A stretch of DNA of 64,000 bases from Pleurostoma richardsiae. Its lineage: Eukaryota > Ascomycota > Sordariomycetes > Calosphaeriales > Pleurostomataceae. Positions 33,557 to 42,855 of the stretch are shown piece after piece. Location of the stretch: NCBI GenBank assembly GCA_030052745.1, contig JANBVO010000005.1, positions 1,054,001-1,118,000 of the forward strand, in the 5' to 3' direction. Under the pieces are notes generated by a model. The model did no database searches, was not told the origin of the DNA, and saw nothing but the letters and a program-made list of their open reading frames with translations. How positions within the stretch are numbered: position 1 is the stretch's first letter; the number at the start of each line of letters is the position of its first letter. The position numbers and the translations under genes are program-made.

Positions 33557-35932
33557 ATGGTCCAGTACTACAACCATGTCTCCGACATGACGGACGACGA
33601 TGTCCGCGCCTTGACCCGCGTTCTCGTCATGCCCCCGCAGTGCCTCGGTCCCGGGGGCGAGCCGACCCAGACCTGGCTCGAGCGACAGACAGGCAAGATA
33701 GAGACCACCCTCCCACGCGAACTGCTCATGCCGCGCTCGGTCGTCGACCGCTTGCGCATCTCTCTGGCTGCGCGAGGCCTCACGACCGACAAGCTCCTCC
33801 CGCAAGTGGCCTCGCTCTGCGCCACCCACCGGAGGCTCAACCCCTGGCTCATCCACCACATCTTCACGCTGCTCAAGCACGAGCTGACGGTGCGCGCCGA
33901 CCGCGTCCGCTGCTACGAGGGTGAGCTCAAGACCGCCGAGGTCCACGACTTCCTCGCCCGCCTCACCGGCGTGATGGCCCTGTGGGTTCAGCGGCGCGAT
34001 CTCACGGCCTTCTTCGGCCGCGACGCCGTCACCCCACCCGCCGAGGGGAGCCACCCGCTGCGGCCCATCCGGCCCCGGTGCGAGGCCTGCTACCTCGCCG
34101 CCGTGGGGGCGCGCGCACAGCTCCTCGTCGACCTGCGGGCCGCGCTCGTGGGGCGCTCGTCGAGCGCCGGCGGCAACGCCCACGGCAGCAGCGGCCCGCC
34201 GCGGCTGCTGCGCCTCGTGGAGGCGTGGGTCGAGGGGTTCGGCGGCGACGCGGGCGCGGATATGCTGGGCGAGAGCGACAGGCTGGGACGGCGGCTCAGA
34301 CGGATCCGCAAGGCGGACCGGACGAGGGCAGCGAGGATCGCGGCGGACAGGAGGGTGGAGAGAGGGAAGGTGGAGGAGGAGCTAGGGGGTAGGAACGTCA
34401 CGGCCAGCGAGATGAGGGTGCTGATGGCGAAGATTGAGGTGCGGCTCGCAGAGAAGTACGCCCGGGCGAAGAAGAATGTGGAGAAGGACGACTGTGGTGG
34501 TGGGTATATCCCCGGGGAGAAGTCGGCTGCTGCTCGTATGGCTCATGGTGCTTCACAGGCCAGGGAGCGTGCGCGGGCGGCTTATGAGCTCGAGACGTCC
34601 ACTTTTGAGCCGAACGCCTCGACGGAGCATCTGCTGGCGGACTTTCGAGATCAGCAGCACGAACTGCCTGACGAGCCTCGGCCGCAGCACGTCAATGGGT
34701 TCTACAGCGACGGCAATAGCGAAGAAGACCATTCTTGCCTCTATGAGCTCGATGATGAGAGGGCTTTGCTTTCACCGGACACCGAGTTCGACGAGCACGA
34801 CCCCGGTGACGAGTACGACATGGAGCAGTCCATCATTAACTGGTACGCACGCTCCGCCGTTACATCCAGGCCTGCTGAACTCTCCGACGGACCGCACCAG
34901 CCCCCTCCTGCCGAACTAGATGCGCAGCCACGCCCGTTCACGAACGAGTCCGCTGTCCCGTCAGCGCTGAACATCCGGGACAAGAACGGAATCGCAACGA
35001 GCACCGGCAAAACTTCGTACGAGGATCAGTGGACCGATGTGACTTACGACACCACTACAGCTGCTGCTCCTGCTGCTCCTGTTGCTGTGAGCCGCGAGGC
35101 CGGAAGCAGCAGCTCTGCACCGCCAGTGCCGCCGGTCCCCGCGCGGTTCCGGAACCTCTTCCGCACCGAGGAGCCGTGCGGTAGCGAGTACATCATCGAT
35201 GGCGAGCCGCTCGTTCTCTTGGCTGGAGCACGGGTGTCCTCCTTGCGGAACCTTGTCCACGGCGCGCTGGCTCCGTCTAGCGTGTACTCACAGGATAACT
35301 GCACCGTCGTGGCGCCGCAGGTCCCCTGGAGCTCCTCACTCAGAGAGGACACCAGGCCGTTTAGCATGAGATGGAACGTCGAGTCGTACATCCCGGCCCG
35401 GCGGGACTGGACACTCGAGCCATCATTGCTGGCAGAACCGCTGGTGGCTCGTCACGACGAGGCGGTGTCTGATGAGGAGGAGCTATCATCTCCTGTCCTG
35501 CCCTCCGCCCCGCGCTTCGCGGATCCCTGGGCCGGCGGACTGCTCGCTGCCCCGGCGCAGCAGCGGCGCCAGGCGTCCTCGTGTGTGTCTCCCCGGGCGA
35601 CCGCGGACGTCAGCGCGCACCCGGAGCTTCAGGTCGTCGTAGAAGACAGCGCTGATGATGGCGACCATCAGGGCGGTGATGGAGAAGGAGAGGATGCCTT
35701 GGCAGGTGGTCGGAGAGTGGACCGCCACGACAAGACGTACATGGCACTGACGGGGATGTCGCCCAGTGACGAGGACGGCATCAGGGTGGGATCCATCCTG
35801 CCGGATGACTCGATCAGCCGGGTTGGGCAGCTGAGGATGGGATCTCTGGCGGTAAAGGCGGCTGCGGGACAGACGCCGAGGGCCAGGGCCCGGCCGCGGT
35901 TCGAGAACTTGGTGAGGGAGGATGACGCCTGA
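33557..35932 (+). CDS. Unrecognised 791-aa protein, ordered N-terminal domain
   Basis: A single open frame with strong fungal-type codon use. I do not recognise the family. Residues 1 to about 215 look folded: MTDDDVRALTRVLVMPPQCL, WLERQTGKIETTLPRELL, RLNPWLIHHIFTLLKHELT, and a CxxC-containing helix, RPRCEACYLAAVGARAQLL. Residues 240-310 are rich in Arg/Lys/Glu and probably form a long charged helix. The rest is acidic, Ser/Pro-rich and disordered, with a modest motif, RFRNLFRTEE. The frame is open for 27 codons upstream of the ATG, back to a TAG at 33473-33475. That TAG follows a pyrimidine tract and could be a splice acceptor, so an upstream coding exon is possible. It is convergent with the tRNase Z gene. 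Confidence 0.75.
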   Translation: MVQYYNHVSDMTDDDVRALTRVLVMPPQCLGPGGEPTQTWLERQTGKIETTLPRELLMPRSVVDRLRISLAARGLTTDKLLPQVASLCATHRRLNPWLIHHIFTLLKHELTVRADRVRCYEGELKTAEVHDFLARLTGVMALWVQRRDLTAFFGRDAVTPPAEGSHPLRPIRPRCEACYLAAVGARAQLLVDLRAALVGRSSSAGGNAHGSSGPPRLLRLVEAWVEGFGGDAGADMLGESDRLGRRLRRIRKADRTRAARIAADRRVERGKVEEELGGRNVTASEMRVLMAKIEVRLAEKYARAKKNVEKDDCGGGYIPGEKSAAARMAHGASQARERARAAYELETSTFEPNASTEHLLADFRDQQHELPDEPRPQHVNGFYSDGNSEEDHSCLYELDDERALLSPDTEFDEHDPGDEYDMEQSIINWYARSAVTSRPAELSDGPHQPPPAELDAQPRPFTNESAVPSALNIRDKNGIATSTGKTSYEDQWTDVTYDTTTAAAPAAPVAVSREAGSSSSAPPVPPVPARFRNLFRTEEPCGSEYIIDGEPLVLLAGARVSSLRNLVHGALAPSSVYSQDNCTVVAPQVPWSSSLREDTRPFSMRWNVESYIPARRDWTLEPSLLAEPLVARHDEAVSDEEELSSPVLPSAPRFADPWAGGLLAAPAQQRRQASSCVSPRATADVSAHPELQVVVEDSADDGDHQGGDGEGEDALAGGRRVDRHDKTYMALTGMSPSDEDGIRVGSILPDDSISRVGQLRMGSLAVKAAAGQTPRARARPRFENLVREDDA

Positions 35933-36350
35933 GACAGCACTGTAAAGGTGAGTACAGTTGGACTCAACTGTTGAAGCCTTGTCTGGGTCTGTCCTTTTGT
36001 GTTTTGTGCTAGATAAGACCAATGGTGAAGAACAAGAGACGAAATAGAAATAGGTGCTCGGCTTGTCAAACTGTGATTAAATATCAGCTGGTTATGTTCT
36101 CCGTGAAGATGACTTGGACTGGCAGCAGACATCCAGTAGACATTATGAAACAGTGATCAAATGATGTTTATATGCTCCGATTGTGTCCCGTTTTGTGACA
36201 TGCCGCCAGATAACTGTCTAATTTAGACACTTGATCCCGCCGCCTAACTTTCTAGCCGTTTTGCCCGGTTACAAGTACAGCTTCCCTTGTGACTGCACTG
36301 GGAAGACGCCCCTCATTTAGCCCAGAGCCATAACCGTATCCCTAGCTCCT
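35933..36350. other. Intergenic, between convergent genes
   Basis: 3' flanks of the 791-aa protein gene and the tRNase Z gene; nothing else seen. Confidence 0.6.
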
Positions 36351-39173
36351 CTATTCCTCCGGCTTCGCGTCGTCCTGTTCCAGCAGCTTCTTGAGCGCCG
36401 GGACAAACAGCTCTGCCTTCTTGAAGTCACCAAGCTTCACGCACATGTGGTCAAACGCCATGAGGACCGCCTGGTGATCCTTAACGTCACCCTGGAGCTC
36501 CTGCCAGCCGCTCAGGTTCGGGAACTTGGGGTACCGCTGCGAGAAGTGCGTGAGCAGGACGCGGCGGGCGCCCATGTCCCTGGCCACGCCGAGCGCCTCG
36601 GACATGGTGCAGTGCTTCTTCTCGATGGCGTCCTTGACGAGATCGTCGTCCAGCGTGCACTCGTGGATCAGCAGCGTCGCGCCGCGGCCGAGCCGGGCGA
36701 ACGTCTTGGACGGCCGGCAGTCGCCCGAATAGGCGATCTTGAGGCCGGACGGCCAGGTCACCACCGTCCCCACGGCGCCGTGGCAGTGCTCCACGCGGCA
36801 GGCCTCGACCTTGGACAGCCCGAAATCCTTGGCGTCGTCGCCCTGGAATGCTACCGCCGGAAAGATGCCGTCCCTGCCGGGCGAGTGTAACACGACCTGG
36901 TGCATGCGCTCGAAGCCCATAGGCTCCATGTTGCAGTATTCCCGCATGAAGGCATGGATGCCGTGCGTGGACACCAGTGCTAGGCGAGCATCGGGCCTTC
37001 CCGCCTTGGACGTGACCGAGTTCCAAGTCCGGAATACACTCGCTGTGCCGAGATGGTGGTCAGCGTGGAGGTGGCTGATGAAGATTGCCTTTAAGTCTAG
37101 CAGGATTGCGTCCGTCTTTTCCCGGCCGAGCAGCCGCCGCATCTGGCCAAGAGTGTTCTCGCCGCAGTCGAAGAGGTAGTTTCCGTAGCCGGGAACATAG
37201 ACAAGCGTCGCTGACACATTCCGATACTTCGATGGCAGAGCTGACCCGGTGCCCAAAGGAATGATCTCCGCGTCTCTGCTGGGCATGTCCTTCTCGGTCT
37301 CTTCAATGCTGGCTAAAAAGGCCGGATCAGCCAACTTGGCTCTAGCAGCCTCCGCAAGCCCCATGACTTCTGCAGGGAGTTCTCTGAGCAGCGCGGCAGT
37401 GTCCATCAGTGGGAAGGTCTTATCATCTTGAACCATCGGCGTAGGGGAAAGCTGGATGGTGTGGCCTGCCCTTGCTATCTGGTATGGCTCTTCCGTAGGA
37501 GTCATAGTTGGGTCCTTGTTATCGAAGGAGAGAAGAGGAAACCGGTCAGGATCAATCGTGTGATACTGGATGGTCTTCGCTGCTGCGCCTTCCATGGCGA
37601 TGACGTTTGGCGAGACCTCAACACCGGAGACTATGTGCTTCAAGCTCGAATGTTTCGACATGAACTCTAAGATCTTGGAGTTGCTGATCAGTGCGTGCCC
37701 GACGTTCCAGTACATCGCATCAACACCACTCATGATCTCCCTGTTGGACCATTCAGGACGCTCCAAGAGGGCGTCAACGTAGTCCGGAGATGCCAGCTGG
37801 ACGACAGCAAACCCACGACCTTCGATGGTTGCGCCTACTACCATCTCAGGCTTTACGTCAATTCCGTCCTTCCCCTTGACCGTCAGGCCTTGGGTAAGTA
37901 GCTTGAAGTCTCGCTTCTGGACCCCTAGTTTTATGGCTTCCCCCGGATTGAACTTGCCCCGCCGGGGCTGGCCCTTCACTACGTAACAGATGGACTGGGA
38001 CGAGGGGGTTGTGGGAGGCAACTCGGGAACAGCGACCGCTGGCCACGGCTTGCGGATGAGGACTGGGATATCCGGCACCTCCACCGGGCCTCCAGGCAGT
38101 GGTCCTTCGTATTTCTTGAGTTTGCCATCTTCGTCTTTCACAAAGAGCGTTGCTGGTAGTTTAGCCTGATGCAGGGTCGTCTCTACTAGTGCGTCAATCG
38201 TCCAGTCAGAGTTAAACATGTTCAACACTATGCTGTCGAGCAAGTCTGGGTTCTCATCCGTGGAAAGCGATTCTGATGATCTTCCTTCCTTAGCATCGTC
38301 CCCGTTTGATATCATGTCATGGCTTCTCTTTCGCGGCGACATAGGCGTCAGCTTGGGAGACAGCGGTATGCTCCACACCCGAATGTTCTCATCCTGCCAG
38401 TCTGCCTCGCTCGTCGCAGCGCCGGTCAAGCGGGGATCGCTCGTAAACTCCGTCGGCTTCAAGGGGAAGCCCTTCCGGAAGATGAATTTGCGAGCGGACG
38501 CAAGCATATATGTCAGGTTCTTGCCTCCAGATATACTGAGAGCCTGCAGTCCCGACTCGTCGCCCTTCTTCTTCTTTTTCTTCTGGTCTTTTGCCGCCTC
38601 AAAGTTCTGACTCGCCATGACATCAGCCACGGTGAGAATCATACCCAAAAGCCCTCCTGCATTCTGCCAGTCGACCTTCCCCGTAAGAAATATGTGGCCC
38701 AGCTTGGTGAGCGCAACTTTCCGCTGGGTGAGAGCGCGCTGGGTGCCTTCCGAGACGTTGCCGAATAGGTAGCGGCGACCCTCGAAGTGCAGAAGCAGAC
38801 ACACGCCGGGCGTGTCCGCCGTCGGCGTGGTCAGCACCTGGACCCAGCTAAGCATTTGTCGTTGCAATTCGTGTCGGCGGTGGGGAACTGGTGTGACAGC
38901 AGGCCGCTCAGGCGACCTAGGGTAGAGGAGGTAAACAAGATTGTGACGATTCTGTCTGGGAAGCTTCCAATGGCTGACTGCCGGACCAAATACGGCAGGT
39001 AGGATCTTGGCCCAGCGCCAGGAATGCCAGAGGGCCCTTGGAGCCTGTACCTGGAGGCGGCGCAACGGCGGCTTCGTCGTAAGGTTCGCCCTCTTCTCAG
39101 CTCGTGCAGCTTCTCGAGGCACCGTAGGTTCGGCAGCTTTCGCAGTTCTTGTGGCCTTGGGGCGGCCTTCCAT
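36351..39173 (-). CDS. TRZ1: Long-form tRNase Z (tRNA 3'-endonuclease)
   Basis: Single exon of 940 aa from the ATG at 39173 (the preceding in-frame TTG is not needed). Residues 1-100 are rich in Arg/Ala/Pro and could include a mitochondrial presequence. The N-terminal, inactive metallo-beta-lactamase half starts near SWVQVLTTPTADTPG, with LLHFEGRRYLFGNVSEG. The C-terminal catalytic half starts EIIPLGTGSALPSKYRN. It has the zinc motif HLHADHHLG (from residue 701), EHCHGAVG, AYSGDCRPS, LLIHECTLDD and LTHFSQRYPK. These are all the catalytic motifs of tRNase Z-long. The enzyme removes 3' trailers from nuclear and usually mitochondrial pre-tRNAs before CCA addition. A Lys-rich stretch near residue 200 may act in nuclear import. 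The intact motifs argue for an active enzyme. Confidence 0.96.
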   Translation of the reverse strand: MEGRPKATRTAKAAEPTVPREAARAEKRANLTTKPPLRRLQVQAPRALWHSWRWAKILPAVFGPAVSHWKLPRQNRHNLVYLLYPRSPERPAVTPVPHRRHELQRQMLSWVQVLTTPTADTPGVCLLLHFEGRRYLFGNVSEGTQRALTQRKVALTKLGHIFLTGKVDWQNAGGLLGMILTVADVMASQNFEAAKDQKKKKKKGDESGLQALSISGGKNLTYMLASARKFIFRKGFPLKPTEFTSDPRLTGAATSEADWQDENIRVWSIPLSPKLTPMSPRKRSHDMISNGDDAKEGRSSESLSTDENPDLLDSIVLNMFNSDWTIDALVETTLHQAKLPATLFVKDEDGKLKKYEGPLPGGPVEVPDIPVLIRKPWPAVAVPELPPTTPSSQSICYVVKGQPRRGKFNPGEAIKLGVQKRDFKLLTQGLTVKGKDGIDVKPEMVVGATIEGRGFAVVQLASPDYVDALLERPEWSNREIMSGVDAMYWNVGHALISNSKILEFMSKHSSLKHIVSGVEVSPNVIAMEGAAAKTIQYHTIDPDRFPLLSFDNKDPTMTPTEEPYQIARAGHTIQLSPTPMVQDDKTFPLMDTAALLRELPAEVMGLAEAARAKLADPAFLASIEETEKDMPSRDAEIIPLGTGSALPSKYRNVSATLVYVPGYGNYLFDCGENTLGQMRRLLGREKTDAILLDLKAIFISHLHADHHLGTASVFRTWNSVTSKAGRPDARLALVSTHGIHAFMREYCNMEPMGFERMHQVVLHSPGRDGIFPAVAFQGDDAKDFGLSKVEACRVEHCHGAVGTVVTWPSGLKIAYSGDCRPSKTFARLGRGATLLIHECTLDDDLVKDAIEKKHCTMSEALGVARDMGARRVLLTHFSQRYPKFPNLSGWQELQGDVKDHQAVLMAFDHMCVKLGDFKKAELFVPALKKLLEQDDAKPEE

Positions 39174-39379
39174 CAAGATGGCATCGCCAAAACAGTGGCT
39201 TCTTATCCGGCGCAGATCCCACAGATGGCTCTTTCGTTGTGGTCAGTGCTGTTCGCCGCCTGAGTCAACATGTTTCCACGTTCACCAGCAACAAACTACA
39301 TGGCAAAGAAATTCTGCCGTAGGTGGCTGCCGATAAGCGCTCACGTGGTGATAATGACATGGCGCCGATTCCAGTTTCA

Positions 39380-39530
39380 CTACATTATAAAAGTAAATTT
39401 ATTCTAAAGGGAATTATTATATATTTTTAATAAAATGTATTTAGGTTCATATTTTCCCTATTTATTAGAGGACTATAATATTTTTTTTTACTAATGAATT
39501 TAGTATATTTTGATATGAAATAAGCTATGC
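39380..39530. other. AT-rich island
   Basis: About 150 bp that is overwhelmingly A/T (for example 39400-39500), set in a GC-rich genome. It is 160 bp upstream of tRNA-Leu. It could be a decayed RIP-mutated element, a mitochondrial DNA insertion, or part of an old tRNA-targeted element. No coding content. Confidence 0.7.
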
Positions 39531-39687
39531 ACACGGACTTATTAGCAGGAATTGTATGTGCTTAGGTGGTCTGTGCGTTACCCTTACGGTAGGTGCCACC
39601 CCCACCCGGACGCCTGAACGACGGAAAAAGTGTCCTCGCATGGGCTGATGAGGTGCTCTAGCTCTGCCAATGAACGCATACGATCAG

Positions 39688-39820
39688 GGCAAGATGGCCG
39701 AGCGGTCGAAGGCGTCAGACTCAAGAGACTTGTGCCACTGCGAAAGTGGACACTCTTGTCACCGTAGAAGTGACATTTCTGATGAGGAAACTCTCGTGGG
39801 TTCGAATCCCACTCTTGTCA
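39688..39820 (+). tRNA. tRNA-Leu (anticodon CAA), intron-containing
   Basis: Acceptor strands GGCAAGA and TCTTGTC pair (one G-U), with discriminator A at 39820. The D arm reads TGGCCGAGCGGTCGAAGGC. The anticodon stem TCAGA pairs with TCTGA (39778-39782), with anticodon CAA at 39722-39724. A long variable arm follows, then the T arm GTGGG-TTCGAAT-CCCAC. The intron is about 39726-39776 (51 nt), placed after the base following the anticodon, as in eukaryotic tRNA-Leu(CAA). The intron forms two hairpins. Class II structure, box A and box B are all present. Confidence 0.93.
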
Positions 39821-40285
39821 AATTTTTTTCTCTGCTCTATTACAAGCCAGGCCTTCTTTTTAGTCCACATATGAGAAATCCGTACACCTAACTCAAACCT
39901 ACGACTATAGAGACTTCAGGAAGCGAGAAAATTGATACGTCGGCCATCGAACTTCTCCCACTACTGCATAGGCAGACATCAAATTGCTCTGCGATGTCGA
40001 TTTGTGGGGCTGCAAGCGCGTAAGAACCGATATTAGAGAACTTCCCCATGCAGCGATAACACTTTCGTCACTCCTCTCCTCTCTTCTTTCTAAGTCTCGT
40101 ACTCTGCAGGTATACTCCCCACCTCGAAAACCTTGAGGGGAGGCACCGTCCTCGAATCCTTCATGCCATGTAGCGAGCGGCCTGCCTGACCACCCAGCTC
40201 CGGCCCTAGCCGGATACAGCCTACTTACTCCTGAACTATTGTCCTTTCACGAGGTTTTCCTCTAATTTAGGGCCTCCAGGCAACC
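39821..40285. other. Intergenic
   Basis: Between tRNA-Leu and the next protein gene; probably contains the promoter of the latter. No other feature recognised. Confidence 0.5.
39823..39829 (+). terminator. Pol III terminator (T7) of tRNA-Leu
   Basis: Run of seven T starting three bases after the discriminator base. Confidence 0.85.
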
Positions 40286-41890
40286 ATGCTGGTTAGCCGG
40301 GGCCACCAGTGTTTTCTCAATGCTTCTAGGTCGTTATGCTTTGTTCATCTCCCTCGCTCATTACCAGGTGATCTTGGGGCGCGGAGATCTCGCCAGCAGG
40401 ACGGTATGGAACAGCTCCGCCTCAGCTCCTTATGGACCGCCCCAGGATCCTATAAGCGGATTAGGATGATGCACCGCGATGACATCGAAGCGTCATATCC
40501 TCTGATTGCAGCTTATGTCGAGCGGCCTGAGCTGGCATTTTCGGTGGACGAGTTCATCCTGGATGACTCCTCATGGCCGTCGGGGCGTGGCTCTTTCTTC
40601 TCTGGAGCCGATCAATTTAGGGAGCTAAACGAGCCGGCCCTGCCAGTCCGCGAGGAGAGCCATGTCGAGCTCAAAGCCTATGCCCAGAACATGGGCTTAC
40701 AGGAAGACAGCACGCGTAAGATGCTTCAAGCTTTGGATTGGAAGAAGCGGCATCTGAAGGGCGAGAGACCAGACAGCCCTAAGGGGTTTAACGCGCACAA
40801 CAAGGAGTATGCCTATGCCGCAGCCGCGATTCTGCTTTCATTCTGCAAGAACATCACCACGCTCCATGTCCACGGCGTAGGCCGCGGGTTGCTCCGCGAG
40901 TTTCTCTTGAAGTCCAACTACGGCCTGATAACGCAGCCGGCCCTTCAGCAGGTGCAGAACGTGGAGATCATCCCTCCAGGTGGTACCCGCTGGTCGGACT
41001 CGTACGACCGGTTGGAGTTCCTGGACTATTTCGAGTATTTCCACCGCCTCCCGTCCATCCAGAGCATCTCCATGGAGGGTGTCCAGCAGTATCAGAACGA
41101 GCGCGATATCTTCCCCCCAGGAACGGGCAGCATCAAGAAGATTCATATCGGCCATTCAGACGTCTCGGGGGACCTCATCGGCACAATGATTCGCATCCCC
41201 AAAGGCCTTGAGGAGTTTAGCTTCTCTCTCGGGGGTCTCTTTTCCACAGACGGAGGCATGCCCATTATATCTCCGAGAACGCTAGGCAAGAGCCTATGGA
41301 CACAGAGGGACACTCTCAAGGTCCTTGATATCGACGTTGACCTTGCGCTCCACAACAGCGCGCGGGCTGCCACCACATCCGAGGAAGACGGAGAGTACGA
41401 CGGTACCGAGGAGGGACTTTACGAAACGGACCAGTACTTCCAGCTGGATAAGGCCATCAGTAGTGGGCCTTTGTCTGTCAAGGGGCTCCCAAACACGCGG
41501 CTATATGGCAACACCATCGGCTCACTTCACGACTTCGCCGCTCTCTCGCGTCTGACGCTGAGTGTCAAGTTACTCCTAGGCACGAGCATGCGGCTGCCTG
41601 ATTCATCTTTCGGCCTGGCGAAACAGCCGCCATTCCGCTTGATTGATGCTCTGCCCCCCAACCTCGAGTATTTCTGTCTGCGCGGATACGCAAGGGGCAA
41701 GGACGCGGATGTTGACGACCATATCGATGAGTTCCTGGAAAAGAAGGGGCAGCGCTTGCCGCATCTCACGGAAGTCAAAGGTATCGGCAGTATTGTACCT
41801 AGTCTAGAGGCATTCTACTCTGAGGACATGGGTGAAGACGAGGTGTGGAAGGGACCAGAGTTTGACCTAGACTGGATGGAAGTTTCATGA
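40286..41890 (+). CDS. LRR / F-box-like protein, family uncertain
   Basis: Frame of 534 codons. From about residue 45 the pattern resembles the fungal F-box-like proteins that carry loose leucine-rich repeats: WTAPGSYKRIRMMHRDD, SYPLIAAYVERPELAFSVDEF, and a central AAAILLSFCKNITTLHV. Later there are repeated short strands such as LPSIQSISMEGVQ, IPKGLEEFSFSLGG and LPPNLEYFCLRGYARG. The first 40 residues are weakly convincing, and a small 5' exon or different start is possible. F-box proteins select targets for SCF ubiquitin ligases, but I see no clear F-box here, so the role remains unassigned. It ends with an acidic DEVWKGPEFDLDWMEVS tail. Confidence 0.7.
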   Translation: MLVSRGHQCFLNASRSLCFVHLPRSLPGDLGARRSRQQDGMEQLRLSSLWTAPGSYKRIRMMHRDDIEASYPLIAAYVERPELAFSVDEFILDDSSWPSGRGSFFSGADQFRELNEPALPVREESHVELKAYAQNMGLQEDSTRKMLQALDWKKRHLKGERPDSPKGFNAHNKEYAYAAAAILLSFCKNITTLHVHGVGRGLLREFLLKSNYGLITQPALQQVQNVEIIPPGGTRWSDSYDRLEFLDYFEYFHRLPSIQSISMEGVQQYQNERDIFPPGTGSIKKIHIGHSDVSGDLIGTMIRIPKGLEEFSFSLGGLFSTDGGMPIISPRTLGKSLWTQRDTLKVLDIDVDLALHNSARAATTSEEDGEYDGTEEGLYETDQYFQLDKAISSGPLSVKGLPNTRLYGNTIGSLHDFAALSRLTLSVKLLLGTSMRLPDSSFGLAKQPPFRLIDALPPNLEYFCLRGYARGKDADVDDHIDEFLEKKGQRLPHLTEVKGIGSIVPSLEAFYSEDMGEDEVWKGPEFDLDWMEVS

Positions 41891-41974
41891 GGCAGGACTG
41901 ATTATTACCCTGGCATTGCTGATAAGAAAACAGGAAGGCCATTCTGCCCACTAGTGAGATTGTGCTCTTGGCTA

Positions 41975-42855
41975 TTACGGGTTGTAACTAAGGACCTCCA
42001 AGTTCCGGACCGAGTATTCGGTCGCTTGAGCTCGTTAGCATGTGAATAAGTGAGGTTAGGATGAGACTGAACATACTACCACTGGGCCCTGGTGACCCCG
42101 ACGAGCCTTCCATCTGCAGGTTTATGATCCTAGAGTCCTGTTAGCAGAATAGTCCCTCCGAGGGAACGGCAAATAACAGATGGAGACACTCACAGATACA
42201 TGGGCTTCCCGAAGAAATCCTTGCCCACCTGTGTCGTCACCAGGCTGCCATCCATATAGAATTTCACCCCGACATCATGCCCGTTCAGGTCCCTAATTTC
42301 GGTCTTGATGCTGTGGAAGCTGCCCGGGTCCGGGTAGTCCACGTCCTTGGCCGCGACGATCGACGACGTGTTGAAGGTGTTGAAGGAGATCTTGCCGCTG
42401 CCCTTCCACTCTGCCATGTCGATCTCGGGCGGCCAGCTGTCCACGGCGGTCAGCCAGAAGGCCGGCCACGTGCCTTTGGTCGTCGTGGCCTTGAACTCGC
42501 CCGAGAAGTCGTAGCCGCCGCCGCGCGACACGTTGAAGTGCTCCTTGGCGTGGATTGCGCCGGAGAGGTAGTTGATAGGGATGGTCTGCCCGCCTGAGGA
42601 GGCCGGCGGCTGCCCGCTGACCTTGATGGCGGTCAGAGTTAGCGTGCCCCCCGAAAACTTGACCTGCGTCTTGTTCATGCGGGCTCCGCCGTTGTGGTCG
42701 GTGCCCCAGGGGTAGAGGTAGTCCCAGTCGGCGTCGAAGTCCGCCTGCGAGTTGAAGCTCGTGGTGGGGATTATGGTCCTGACTGCCATGGCCCCTGGCA
42801 GGAGGGCGGTGGCCGCCGCCAGGAGAAGGGCTACTGAAGAAGATGATGTACGCAT
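41975..42855 (-). CDS. Secreted glycoside hydrolase family 16 enzyme
   Basis: Three exons: 42855-42194, 42129-42080 and 42024-41975, giving 253 aa. Splicing extends PMYL to PMYLIINLQMEGSSGSPG and ends EYSVRNLEVLSYNP, the expected GH16 C-terminal strands; both introns close in phase. Residues 1-24 form a signal peptide (basic start, LLLAAATALLPGAMA). The catalytic motif is PPEIDMAEWKG, i.e. ExDxxE, with nucleophile and acid/base glutamates in place. Aromatic residues WPAFWLTA precede it. Family GH16 cleaves beta-1,3/1,4-glucans and related galactans or chitin-glucan links. Which substrate applies cannot be told, but secretion and small size suggest a cell-wall or plant-wall glucan. No GPI tail is evident. 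A model stopping at exon 1 would lose the last 33 residues. Confidence 0.92.

Noticed and set aside
33383-34183. 266-aa antisense frame over the 791-aa protein gene
   Set aside because: Overlaps a better-supported gene; composition typical of a GC-rich shadow.
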